Positions 1 to 9,262 of a stretch of DNA of 64,000 nt are shown here, piece by piece. The first letter of the stretch is position 1; every line of letters begins with the position of its first letter. The stretch spans positions 88,078,724-88,142,723 of the forward strand of contig NC_065881.2 of the NCBI RefSeq assembly GCF_932274485.2, read 5' to 3'. The translations under genes and the position numbers were made by a program. This DNA comes from Patella vulgata. Lineage: Eukaryota > Mollusca > Gastropoda > Patellidae. The notes under the pieces were generated by a model. The model made no database searches and was not told where the DNA came from. It was given only the letters and a program-made list of their open reading frames with translations.

Positions 1-174
1 CTGAGATCCAATGTACACATTGGCGTACACATAAAAGTTCTCTTGGCAGTTTGAATTCGGTATGAGAGTAGGCCATAGTGTCGCTGCCCAGACAAACATT
101 TTCACTTAGCACAATGCATTAGACCAGTCGGAGCTGACCAGTAGGACGTTGTCTTTAAACCCCATTTCATTTCA
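1..174 (+). repeat. SINE-B, 3' part, cut by window edge
   Basis: Matches the distal two thirds of the SINE-B consensus built from other copies in this window: the conserved block read as 'acacattggcgt', then 'gaattcggtatgagagtagg', and the 3' end with 'aaaccccatttcatttca'. The tRNA-like head would lie before base 1. Divergence is moderate, so this is an old copy. Confidence 0.8.
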
Positions 175-274
175 GGTAATCTAGTATTTTTCTAGTAAGA
201 TTGAAGTCTCTCTACTTTCTTTATATGTAAATATCATATTTGAAATAAGTCATACTTTTATTCGATATGGGGTG

Positions 275-605
275 GGGCTGGGGGGAATGGTCTAGTAGGT
301 AATGCATGTGCATGAAATCACAGGGTCTGTCATTGTGTTAAGTGGCATGGTTTCAATTTCAAGGAGTAGAGTCGCCTGTCCAATCTCTTAAATTTTTTCG
401 CTGGGTCATTCGGTTTCCTCTGTTTTCTAAATACATGTACCCCTACGCCAAGCGAATTATTAATATTAAATTGAAGCATACCTTCTCTAATCTCTGGGGC
501 CTTTTGTTTCCTCCTTTTGCTAAATACCCATACCCGCAAGCGAATTATTCATATTAAATTTAACCTTACCTGTCCTTTTTCCCGAAACGACCTAGCGTCT
601 GTAGG
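275..605 (+). repeat. SINE-A, old copy with repeated tail half
   Basis: A tRNA-like head (GGTCTGTCATTG), the GTCGCCTGTCCAATCTC segment and the CGAATTATT block identify SINE-A. The second half, from the 'tttcctc...gctaaata' core to 'cgaattatt', occurs twice (about 415-460 and 505-550), so the copy carries an internal tandem duplication. No CT tail remains. Confidence 0.65.
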
Positions 606-834
606 CTAAGTAGATATAAGGACCCATCTTGCAACAACTCTACATGTAGGTTCGTGCATAATTAATATTACAGTAACATACCAATTTTTAAAACATGTAG
701 AATGAGACAGTGTGCAGGGAAAGGGTGGAAACGGAAGTAGTCTAATCCTCGTCGTAGTTGATTACCGGTATGCATATAGGCACAGCATGGACTACTTGAT
801 TCTTCAAATACAAGTACATGTATGTAAGGATGTC

Positions 835-838
<4 letters not shown>

Positions 839-874
<36 letters not shown>
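839..874. repeat. (CT)n microsatellite
   Basis: About 18 pure CT units. Most CT tracts in this window are tails of SINE-A, but no SINE body is recognisable directly before this one, so its origin is unclear. Confidence 0.95.
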
Positions 875-877
<3 letters not shown>

Positions 878-2228
878 GCATGTAAGTGCCATATAAATAC
901 TTTATTTTGGATTGTATGTTCACATACACTAATCATTGTAGGACATTGGTAAAAAAAAAAGAAAATATAAAAATTAATTGAAATTTTTACCTGTTTTTCT
1001 TCGATTCAATGCCAATGGAGTCCTTGGTAGATTCTCAATAATTATTGCTGGAAGGTGGAAAAAGTCACATATCATAACTGACTGGAAAAAATAATAAAAC
1101 TATAGAGAAACTTCCACAGGCTGATTCTAGTTCCATTATTTATTAACTGTGACTGAATCAGGCAAAAATGGGGCCTAATATTAAATATTACACAGACTCA
1201 CAGAGGTTGAACAACGGAGGGTGTGGGGAAATATCTGCTTATTAGGTTGTTTTTTTTAAACATAAATTAGATTACAATTCAACTAACACAAAAGTGTAAA
1301 AAAAAAAATTTCTAATCTGTGCCCGCGTTTATGTCTACTCTTGGCAAAATCGTTATAATATAAAAAATCATGAAACAAGAATCAAAATGGCCGCCAATCG
1401 GGTCTCCAACGCCAATCCAACCTCCCAAGATATAATTTCAAAACAGATTCTTACCTGCTGGTTCAAGTCGAGCTGTTTCATGAAATATTCTTTAATTATA
1501 ATTAATGATCATATAGTCAGTAGTTTAGTTTCCAATAAAACATTTTCAGATCAAAACTCTTTAAGGAAACTCAAAAATAGCAGTTAACAACTCCACTTAA
1601 ATTGTCACCTGGGATATTCTCAAAAGCACTTTTACAATGCAAAATGATACGCGCAAAATAATGATTATTGATATTAACAGTCTAAATAACATTCTTTGTT
1701 ATGTTCTCAAGTCATCAACAATGTCCATTTATAGATTATGCATGACTCAATTACATAATAACACAAAATGTAGTCTATTTTGGAATGACATGGACAAATG
1801 CAACATTATGAAAGCACTGGTAAACACACGTACTCGGACTCCAAAACACTAAAATCGAAGTTATTCATAATGAAAATAATGATAAGGCGTGACAAAAAAG
1901 ATTCAAAAAGGAAAAATTATTTTGCCAATATTCAAACACTCAAGGATCGACTAGTTCAGTTATTGGCTTTGTGTTGGCAATTGTTCATTTATAAAATTCA
2001 CTTGAATACGAGCATAAGATAAAATTGTTCATTGAACCACCCTTTGGTCTAAACAAAACAATATTCACCAACATTTCTGAAGATGTATTAACAGTGCATC
2101 ACCGCGTCCTATTAATGAATGGATTAGTGAATTAAAGAAAACAGGGTACCCAAGTTGTAAAATTGGAATTCCATGGTTCAACATTAGGTTGATTATAAAT
2201 TCTTAAATGTTTTAGCAGTCAATCTAGA
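875..2228. other. gene-free AT-rich stretch
   Basis: I see no supported exon, RNA gene or known repeat. Short open frames here (for example 1387-1587 and 1637-1852) have no splice context, no repetitive or domain-like composition and AT-driven residue content, and I regard them as chance. The 3' untranslated part of the minus-strand Gly-rich exon that ends at 2229 would lie in the right end of this stretch. Confidence 0.5.
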
Positions 2229-2341
2229 CTACCATCTTCCTCCATCTCGTCCTCCACCTCCGTATCCGCCACAGCCGCCTCCATAACCACCACCACCTCC
2301 GTAACCACCGCCGTCACGTCCTCCGTAACCGTAACCATTAG
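2229..2341 (-). CDS. Gly-rich protein, candidate last exon (partial)
   Basis: On the minus strand one frame reads NGYGYGGRDGGGYGGGGG, continues in the same style with one Cys, and ends GGGGRDGGRW then TAG: about 36 residues, mostly Gly with Tyr, Arg and Asp. The frame is closed by stops just upstream, so it needs a splice at the AG ending at 2342 (TGACAAATGTAAG, a poor pyrimidine tract). No earlier exon or signal peptide was found between here and 4.6 kb. Such tails occur in RGG-type RNA-binding proteins of the cold-inducible class and in Gly-rich shell or cuticle proteins, and the sequence does not choose between them. The other two minus frames and one plus frame are also open, as expected for a GGN-rich run. 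It could be a true terminal exon, a pseudogene fragment or a Gly-coding-like simple repeat. Confidence 0.4.
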
Positions 2342-2735
2342 CTTACATTTGTCAAACATATCACTGCTCTAAAATCATCTCAGCACGTTGTTAAATGTTA
2401 AATTAATTGTGTGAAATCACTTCATTTAATGTCCGCTTCCACCGAGATGATATCGCAGACAAAATGTAGCCTATAGTACGTTGATTTTATCAACCAATCA
2501 CATTCAATAATAGTTTTACATATTTTCTTGTCAACGCATTTGGAGTCAATTGTTAAAATCACACCGGGCATGAGCGCTCAACAGGCCTTTGATCTACCAG
2601 TTTATTGGGCCCAACTTTATTTTAACTACAGACATCTTAACACCAATTAGCATTCAAGTCTGTCTGGCTATATTGTCTGAGTAAAAAATACTTTTCTCTT
2701 ACTTGTGGACCCCCGGATTAAGACTTTGTATGGAG
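2342..2735. other. gene-free stretch upstream of Gly-rich exon
   Basis: No supported exon or repeat. A GTAAG-type donor on the minus strand lies near 2700, but the short frame before it has no start codon and no signal-peptide character. Confidence 0.4.
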
Positions 2736-2739
2736 TTCA

Positions 2740-2938
2740 AATTTAAAAAAAAAAATATTTGTTGACGGTACACATTACTTGTGTTAATTATATGGAAAAA
2801 ACACAAGATTTGTGTTAATGCATTAAACAGAACACAAGTTTGTGTTAATGCAATGCAAAACAACACATAACTTGTGTAGAATAATTTTCACACAAGTACT
2901 TGTGTTGAGATCCAACACAAGTTTTTTTTTCAGTGTAC
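2740..2938. repeat. degenerate tandem and dyad repeat of TTGTGTTAA
   Basis: Five or so imperfect units carry ACACAAGTTTGTGTTAATG or its complement (around 2778, 2808, 2838, 2870 and 2905). Several pair into dyads such as ACACAAGTACTTGTGT at 2892. The block ends in a T run and CAGTGTA. It may be the end of an unclassified DNA transposon; no partner end was found. Confidence 0.5.
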
Positions 2939-3380
2939 ATTACTACTCTTTGGGTTCGTATATTCAATAGTGATGGCTTTTATAAATAGTCATGCTTTTA
3001 CATCAGTAGTGACATCTTTTACAGCTAGTTAAACAACTGCTAATTAATGGCAACTGTATAATTTGTAACCACTTTCTATACAAACTAAACATTAGTTTAG
3101 AATACTGAACACCTATATGATTTAATGACAAAAATTGTCATTACTAAAAGGCCTAGCTTCATTAGTCAACGGTATCACCTTACCAGTGAGGGTTTTTACC
3201 ATTTAAACAACCTAGCAAGTTGATGTTAACGTTCCCGACAAAATAACACCACCTTTTCTTTCAGATGCTGCGGTTTGTCGCAGTTTTTCATTTTTCGTAT
3301 GCACCACTTCCGTCAGATAAATTATGGAAAACAAACACGTTCGTATAACAAATAGAATAACAGACCCTTCTCTGGATGGT

Positions 3381-3900
3381 GGGGGTTGGCTGACTGACTG
3401 GTTAGCACATGCGCCCTTTATCACGCGGTCTGTCATTGAGTCAACTGAGGTGGTTTTGATTCCCCGGTTGTACGTTACAAGGAGTAGGGTCGCCTGTCTA
3501 TTGTCGTGGGTTTTCTCCAGGTCCTTACGTTTCCTCCCACTGCTAAAGAGCCCCTACGTGCAAGAGAATTAATTAAATAAAATTGAACCATGTGTTATTC
3601 CCGAAATGACCTAGTTTGATTCGAGTGGACGTAATTACCCCCATCTCTCTCCCTCTCTCTCTCTCTGTTTTTGCATAGCCGAAATCTGAAAGGAGTAGGG
3701 TCCAACCTCGTGGGTTTTCTACAGGTAATCCGGTTTCCTCCCACTGCTAAAGACCCCTACGTGCAAGAGAATTAATTAAATAAAATTGAACCATGTGTTA
3801 TTCCCGAAATGACCTAGTTTGATTCGAGTGGACGTATTTACCCCCCCCCCCCCTCTCTCCCTCTCTCTCCCCTCTCTCTGTTTTTGCATAGCCGAAATCT
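3381..3900 (+). repeat. SINE-A with ~216-bp tandem duplication of its 3' half
   Basis: The head (ACTGGTTAGCACATGCGC, then GGTTTTGATTCCCCGGTTG as box-B-like part) and core are complete and run to a CT tail near 3645-3664. The segment from GAGTAGGGTC to the CT tail and the following GTTTTTGCATAGCCGAAATC is then repeated (second copy about 3690-3900), including the non-SINE flank. The duplication therefore occurred after insertion. Short C and CT runs separate the parts. Confidence 0.85.
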
Positions 3901-4591
3901 GAAAGATTAGATACAAGATGGACGTCATCCGATAATTGGCAGACGTGGTGCTAAGGTATTAGGTATCATTTGTTAAGAATTTGGCGGACAGTTCACATTC
4001 ATCTCAAATATATTCTCTTTTTAAATGACTTTATTGATCTCAGTGAAACTATACAACAATACCGAATGATAAAATCAACGACTAAAGGCAACTTCTTTAA
4101 TCCAGGACCTGAATAAGATTTAATTAACATCTTTAGTAGATAAAGTTTCAAGCCTGGAATTAGTAGATATGTGATCGAGTCCCCCAGAACATAGATATCA
4201 GCCTGATCCGTGGAATCCTGAGTTGTCAAATGTGGGGACCGATCACATTCTGAGTAGGTCAAATGTCACCATTGACCTGTCCCGCCCATTCGACCTTTAA
4301 TGCACTTCACCAGTACAAGCACGAGGTTGGTGTTCAACTGTTCCTGATGAATGTGTTGTCAGTTTTAGTGAGTAGGTCGAAATTTATCACGGGTTGGCTC
4401 TGCCACGTTGCGTAATATACATTCTATGCATATGCATCATACAGGTGTCAACCTGTTCCTTGGAAATATGAATCTTTCAGAGTTGTCCATTTTGGAGATT
4501 AACTCTGGACGGGTTTCCTATTTTACAGCTTTTCTTTGGATATCTTTGTCTCAAATGACCGAAGTTTTACGATTGTGTTGCTTATTTTCAG
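3901..4591. other. 5' flank of the repetitive secreted-protein gene
   Basis: Expected to hold the promoter and one or more untranslated exons of the gene whose first coding exon starts at 4604. I cannot place a convincing TATA box or start site. A weak direct repeat is present: GTGTTCAACTGTTCCTGATG near 4331 and GTGTCAACCTGTTCCTTGG near 4445. Confidence 0.4.
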
Positions 4592-4646
4592 ATTCAAACA
4601 AAGATGAACAAGTTTATTTATCTAGCATGCCTTGTCTGGGCAGCAG
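4592..4646 (+). CDS. repetitive secreted protein, exon 1 (signal peptide)
   Basis: Coding part 4604-4646. The ATG opens MNKFIYLACLVWAA, a short basic start and hydrophobic run typical of a signal peptide, and the exon ends after the first base of codon 15 at a strong donor (GCAG then GTAGGT). A pyrimidine-rich 3' splice site (TTGTGTTGCTTATTTTCAG, ending 4591) lies 12 bases before the ATG, so an untranslated exon should precede it. I chose this ATG because it is the only one giving a signal sequence joined in correct phase (G + AA = Glu) to the large repeat exon at 6038. A longer frame through this site from 4408 has no signal character and crosses the splice site. The small paralog genes at 52.1 and 59.7 kb have the same layout, with ATG just after a splice acceptor and a phase-1 signal exon. 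Confidence 0.75.
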
Positions 4647-4804
4647 GTAGGTCAAACAACTATATTTAGTTTTTTCATGGAAATATTCTAATCTATTATT
4701 TAGTTGCCAAATAATAATGGCTGCAGTTTGTAAAACTACAATTAATATCAGCCCAAGTCTTCGACATTGAAAACAGGAATTATTTGTCAGTTTAAATCAA
4801 CATT

Positions 4805-5205
4805 GATGTTGTGATCTTGCCGGGAAAAGATGGGATTCTCATATCTAATATTTAAGACAAAATAAATATTTTATGATTGGTACACGAATCGTGTAACATA
4901 ATGCGTTTCAGCGCCATTTGTAACAAGGGACTCGAAGAACGAGGCTAGACATATGTCAAACGGTGACCCCATATTCTTATCCGGGGAGCATGTGCATTAA
5001 ATAATAGCTGTGTAGACTGAATAACCAGACGCTAGAGATTGCCATTCGATTAAACTTCTGGCGTATTTCGCCGAACATAACTGATTTGAAAATAAAGAAA
5101 AAATGGAAACGATTAAATGTAAATCAGTTTATATACATTCATATTACATTATTAAATGCGTTGCGACCCATTTGAGTCACTTTCAAGGTCCCAAATATTA
5201 GCGAT
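4805..5205 (-). repeat. repeat R4, copy 1
   Basis: Reverse complement of 53925-54290. Shared blocks include ATCTAATATTTAAGACAAAATA, TGCGTTTCAGCGCCATT, GAACGAGGCTAGACATAT, CCAGACGCTAGAGATTGCCA, TTCTGGCGTATTTCGCCGAA and GTCCCAAATATTAGC. No coding content and no clear terminal inverted repeat. Unclassified interspersed repeat of about 400 bp. Confidence 0.8.
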
Positions 5206-5877
5206 TTAGATCCTTTAGCATTTTGAAGCTATGTTATATTATATGAATGTCTATTGGTTTTACATTCGTCATCTTATCTTAGTCGGGGGAATTCATTGTC
5301 TATGCTTACTTGTACTTTGTTGGACGCGGCGGCTGGCAAGGGACTGGAGCTTTATCCTGTCGGACATTTACTAGTTTGTGAGACCTGATATCAGAGACTA
5401 CGAATTACCCCCCTTATCAGTTTCTCTTACGGTTAAAGTTTAGTCTTGGTTCATATATTTTTACCGGGCTAGTTTCGATTATCAATATGTAGTTACAGTC
5501 CATCAAACCATCGATCCAGGGTTTTTATACCGCCACAATCAAAAGTTCCCCAACATATTCAGAATGACCCGGGTCGACTCCGATATTGATCGTGAAAGTT
5601 CGTCATGATTTTTGAACGTGCTTTATTGTGACTAGTGCTGCAAAAGGGGGGGGGGGGCTCCTGATAGCAACGTCATTTAGTCGTTCGGATTTAACAATAA
5701 AACGATACTCGGTATACAAGATGCTTGTACGTAAAATAACCATTGAAATTGGATGAGAAGCACGTACAAACGACGCTAACGGGATCACATTACCGTCGCA
5801 ATTCACCAGGCCAGTGAAGAAAAATAAAACGTTAAATTGGTTGGGTTCAACCATTCACACTGCTGCCTTTACTGGAA

Positions 5878-6004
5878 GCTGTTATTCTTTCCGTTATCTG
5901 GCGATTACAGATGATGGGAATGTAGTTGTATTTAAAACCATTCACACTGCTGTTATTCTTTCCGTTATCTGGCGATTACAGATGATGGGAATGTAGTTGT
6001 ATTT
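5878..6004 (+). repeat. tandem duplication at the intron 1 acceptor
   Basis: A 56-base block starting GCTGTTATTCTTTCCG and ending TGTAGTTGTATTT appears at 5878-5933 and again, without visible change, at 5949-6004. The preceding CCATTCACACTGCTG is repeated as well. The second copy ends 33 bases before exon 2, so the duplication shifts the distance between the branch region and the acceptor. The perfect match means it is recent. Confidence 0.9.
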
Positions 6005-6037
6005 TAAATGGTTTAAATTTGTGTTTTATTTTCATAG

Positions 6038-7235
6038 AATGTATGCCGGCGTCATTTGATTCGTATAGCAAGGGTAGAAAACCAACTGTACGGGACAGTT
6101 ACGGAAATGTTATTAAACCAACTGGAACTTCCGATCCTTATGACAACAAAGGCAAACCAACCGGTACTGGTGATTCGTATGTCGCTAAAAGTAAACCAAC
6201 TGATACTGGTCATTCGTATGCCGCTGAAAGCAAACCAACTGGTACTGGTAATTATGCCACTAAAAGCAAACGAACTGGAACTGGTAATTATGCCACTAAA
6301 AGCAAACCAACTGATACTGGTAATTATGCCACTAAAAGCAAACCATCTGGTACTGGTAATTCGTATGCCGCTAAAAGTAAACCAACTGGTACTGGTGATT
6401 ACGCCACTAAAAGTAAACCATCTGGTACTGGTGATTCGTATGCCGCTAAAGGCAAACCAACTGGTACTGGTGATTCATATGCCGCTAAAAGTAAACCAAC
6501 GGGAGCTGGTGATTCGTATGCCGCTAAAAGTAAACCAACTGGTACTGGTGATTACGCCACTAAAAGTAAACCATCTGGTACTGGTGATTCGTATGCCGCT
6601 AGAGGCAAACCAACTGGTACTGGTGATTCATATGCCGCTAAAAGTAAACCAACGGGAGCTGGTGATTCGTATGCCACTAAAAGTAAACCAACGGGACCTG
6701 GTGATTCGTATGCCACTAAAGGCAAACCAACGGGGGTTGATTTTCCTTATGACAGTCAAAAATATCCAACTCGAGCTGGTGACCCTTATGACACTGAAAG
6801 CAAACCATCTGGTACTGGCGACCCTTATGACCGTCAAAAGTATATCACGGAAACTGATGAGCATTATGACAGTCACAAATATCCAATTCGATCTGGTGAT
6901 CCTTATGACCCTCAAAGCAAACCATCTGGAACTGGCGACCCTTATGACCGTCAAAGGTATATCATGGAAACTGATGAGCATTATGGCAGTCAAAGGAACC
7001 CATCTGAATCTGATGCTCGTTATGACACTAACAGATATCCATTTGGAACAGAAGATCCTTATGACAGTCAAAACTATCCCGTCGGAACTACGGATCATTA
7101 CCGCGACTATAGCAAACCAGCAGTCAGGGGTACAAATGGAATAGCAATTACACAGGTCTTGCTTCGGATTATTGAGAGGTTCGATCGTTTCGATGACCGT
7201 ATTGATGCCTTATCCAATCTCATCAAAGATTTCAA
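6038..7235 (+). CDS. repetitive secreted protein, exon 2 (KPTGTGDSYAAKS array)
   Basis: Continues the chain as ECMPASFDSYSKGRKPT (residues 15 on). From about residue 41 to 249 it is an array of some 17 units of 12 or 13 residues, consensus KPTGTGDSYAAKS, with short variants such as KPTGTGNYATKS. A 153-base block of four units is itself duplicated (from about 6382 and 6535) with very few changes. Residues about 250-380 change to YP, DPYD and DEHY motifs (KYPTRAGDPYDTES, KPSGTGDPYDRQKY twice). The exon ends in a non-repetitive, amphipathic stretch ITQVLLRIIERFDRFDDRID that may be a coiled coil. The frame reaches a TAA at 7237, but this lies inside a strong donor (TTCAA then GTAAGA, cut after 7235). 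Splicing to 8225 rebuilds Lys (AA + G). Lys/Tyr/Pro/Thr repeats recall mussel foot proteins in style only; no homology is claimed. An extracellular structural or adhesive role is inference. Confidence 0.8.
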
Positions 7236-7647
7236 GTAAGATACGATATATTTTAATTATTCTTTTCTCAGGTTGTATGGCGAGTGGGGTTTGACGTCCA
7301 TTGAACAAAAACTAAATAATTGTAGAATTAACATGTTTATTTCACTAATGCACGTGCACGTAGGACCCTTTATCAGTAGTGAACTCTGTGGACATGGACG
7401 TACAAATCTGTAAATCAGAAATAAACCCACCCACGACAAGCCTTGTGCTGTAAAGTGCACACGTTAGATTCCATCCGCTAATAATTCAGGCTGTTGCACC
7501 ACAAACTTTGATCTAACGAATTTACGTGACAAGATGCAGAACAATGGGGTTGCACATTCCAAAAATATAGCCGATTATGCTTACATCTTTTGAATCATGT
7601 AAATTCTACTTTATCTGACACAATCCACGTTTTATATCACTTATATC

Positions 7648-7862
7648 ACATGCATCATAAGGTCTGTCACTGAGTCAACTAGCGTGGTTTCGATTCCCCG
7701 GTTGTACGTGACAAGAAGTAGGGTCGCCTGTCCAACCTCGTGGGTTTTCTCCGTGTCCTCCTGTTTCCTTCCACTGCTAAAGACCCCAACGCGCAAGCGA
7801 ATTAATAAAATAAAATTGACCTAGTTTGTGTCGAGTGGACGTTAAACCCCATTCCTCTCTCG
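7648..7862 (+). repeat. SINE-A in intron 2
   Basis: From CATAAGGTCTGTCACTGAG through the box-B-like GGTTTCGATTCCCCGGTTG, the core and AAGCGAATTAATAAAATAAA to GTGGACGTTAAACCCCATTC. The first 30 or so bases of the head are missing and the CT tail is short. A small deletion removes the part around ACCATATGTTAGTCCCG. Confidence 0.9.
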
Positions 7863-7896
7863 TTTCTAATCTATACAATTATTTGTACATATATGT

Positions 7897-8050
7897 TCAG
7901 GGTTGCTGGCTACGCTAGGACTGTTCCGAGGCTGAAATTTGGCATTTAGGGGTAGCCTGGACCGGGGAGTAACATATGCCTGGTGGGGTTGGCCTACCAC
8001 GTCCAGATTCGGAGTTTTACTACTTTCAATCCGTGCAGCGCCGAGTCATC
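7897..8050 (+). repeat. repeat R7, copy 1
   Basis: Shares with 38310-38440 the series TTCAG..TTG, GGCTACGCTAG, TAGGGGTAGC, GGGNAGTAACATANGCCTGGTGG and ACTACTTTC/ACTACTTCC. Diverged, unclassified. Confidence 0.65.
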
Positions 8051-8224
8051 GGCAGGTGTTACAATATGTTAACCAACTACTCCTTATAAGACGAGTGTTA
8101 AATATCATTATTTGCTTGATAACGATATCTGTATGTGTATCGAAACGTAGCATATTAATAAATTCAGAAGTAGTATATCCATATAAGCGTTTTTAATCAA
8201 TACAACTATATTCATTAATCGTAG

Positions 8225-8732
8225 GACACACGATGGTGCTAATGGCTATGAGGATAGGAGATACTACAATGACTATCCCCTGTATGCCGATGATAGATAC
8301 CGTGGCAGGTATCCAGGTGATACATACCCAGAAGAATACCCAAGTTACATATATCCAGAAGAATACCCAAGTTACAGATATCCAGAAGAATACCCAAGTT
8401 ACAGATACCCAGAAGAATACCCAAGTTACAAATACCCAGAAGAATACCCGGTCGCAAGACGTCAAAACGAAGATCCAAGATATGGATACCCAGGCGAGTA
8501 CCCGATCGAAAGACGGTATACTGACAATAAATACCCAGACGGTCAATCCACCTTGAACACCATCAGTAAATATCCTGGTGAATCACCTCCGTACACAAAC
8601 AGTGATTATCCCCATGATCCAAGCGATGATTATATCATCTACCCAGGCGATAAATATCCAACGTATATTGGCAATACACATCCCACCTCTCACAACGAAG
8701 ATGAGGTTCAGATTCCTGTTCATGTACGCTAA
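8225..8732 (+). CDS. repetitive secreted protein, exon 3 (YPEEYPSYR array, C terminus)
   Basis: Begins after the acceptor TTCATTAATCGTAG with G completing Lys-414, then THDGANGYEDRRYYNDYP. About five 9-residue units (YPEEYPSYI, YPEEYPSYR twice, YPEEYPSYK, YPEEYPVAR; 27 bases each, about 8317-8450) follow. The rest stays Tyr/Pro/Asp-rich (RYGYPGEYPIERRYTDNKYP, SPPYTNSDYPHDPSDDY, YPGDKYPTY) and ends EVQIPVHVR, TAA at 8730-8732. The frame has no usable ATG at its start, so simple ORF calling from a start codon misses it and picks a shifted frame instead. Evidence for this frame is the perfect phase fit, about 505 bases free of stops, and composition matching the YP/DPYD part of exon 2. Whole protein: 582 residues, very rich in Tyr, Pro, Lys, Asp and Gly, with few Cys. 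Extracellular matrix, periostracum-like or adhesive roles are possible; none is shown. Confidence 0.75.
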
Positions 8733-8800
8733 GAGGTTTTAGGGAGATGGGTTTTATATAGGCTAAACCTGTTTCCCAATCCCTGTTTCGCAATTTCCAA

Positions 8801-8806
8801 AATAAA
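8801..8806 (+). terminator. poly(A) signal of the repetitive secreted-protein gene
   Basis: AATAAA 69 bases after the stop codon, followed within 15 bases by a genomic A run (8820-8829). The 3' untranslated region would be about 90 bases. Confidence 0.65.
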
Positions 8807-8830
8807 AATATTGTTTAACAAAAAAAAAAG

Positions 8831-9014
8831 GCTAATCATAGTTCCCATTTAATTTTATAATTGTCTGTTTAGGCACTGTGGACAATCATTCACTACGTTC
8901 AAGTTCAATTTGAAAATATCTCCTCTGTTGAATCGATCCACTTGATGAATTTAAAAATTAGAATATTAATGTAAAACCACATTACCACCCACATATTTAC
9001 ATATTACCTCAGTT
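8831..9014. other. intergenic, nothing recognised
   Basis: AT-rich sequence between the gene's 3' end and the next SINE-A copy. No exon or repeat seen. Confidence 0.4.
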
Positions 9015-9262
9015 GAAACGTGCGCGTTGTGTCATAAGGTATGTCATTGAGTCAACTGGCGTGGTTTCGATTTCCTCGTTGTACGTGACAAGGAGTAGGT
9101 TCGCCTGTCCAACCTCATGGGTTTTCTCCAGGTCCTCCCGTTTCCTTCCACTGCTAAAGACCACTGCAAGGGAATTATTGAAATAATTTAAACCATATGT
9201 TAATCCCGAAATGACCTAGTTTGTGTCGAGTGGACGTTAAACCCTATTTCTCTATCTCTCTT
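9015..9262 (+). repeat. SINE-A
   Basis: Head from ACGTGCGCGTTGTGTCATAAGG, box-B-like GGTTTCGATTTCCTCGTTG, core with AACCTCATGGGTTTTCTCC, and GTGGACGTTAAACCCTATTTC with a short CT tail. Confidence 0.9.

Larger units (their letters stand above)
4647..6037. other. intron 1 of the repetitive secreted-protein gene
   Basis: Runs from GTAGGT to TTTTATTTTCATAG. It contains a copy of repeat R4 (about 4805-5205), a G run near 5647 and a recent 71-bp-offset tandem duplication just before the acceptor (5878-6004). No further coding exon was recognised inside, though a small one could be missed. Confidence 0.65.
7236..8224. other. intron 2 of the repetitive secreted-protein gene
   Basis: Starts GTAAGATACG and ends TTCATTAATCGTAG. 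It carries a SINE-A copy (7648-7862) and a copy of repeat R7 (7897-8050). If it is retained, translation stops at the first codon after Lys-413, giving a shorter protein without the YPEEYPSY domain. Confidence 0.65.

Noticed and set aside
3185-3220. Possible first exon ATGGTAAAAACCCTCACTG/GTAAGG for the Gly-rich gene (minus strand)
   Set aside because: The phase would fit (G + CT), but it gives only six residues with no signal-peptide character, and an intron of about 0.85 kb without support.
6056-7144. 362-codon frame MIRIARVENQLYGTV... and the minus-strand frame at 6628-7098
   Set aside because: Shadows of the true KPTGTGDSYAAKS frame in a repeat of 36-39 bases. Only the chosen frame joins both neighbouring exons in phase and starts from a signal peptide.
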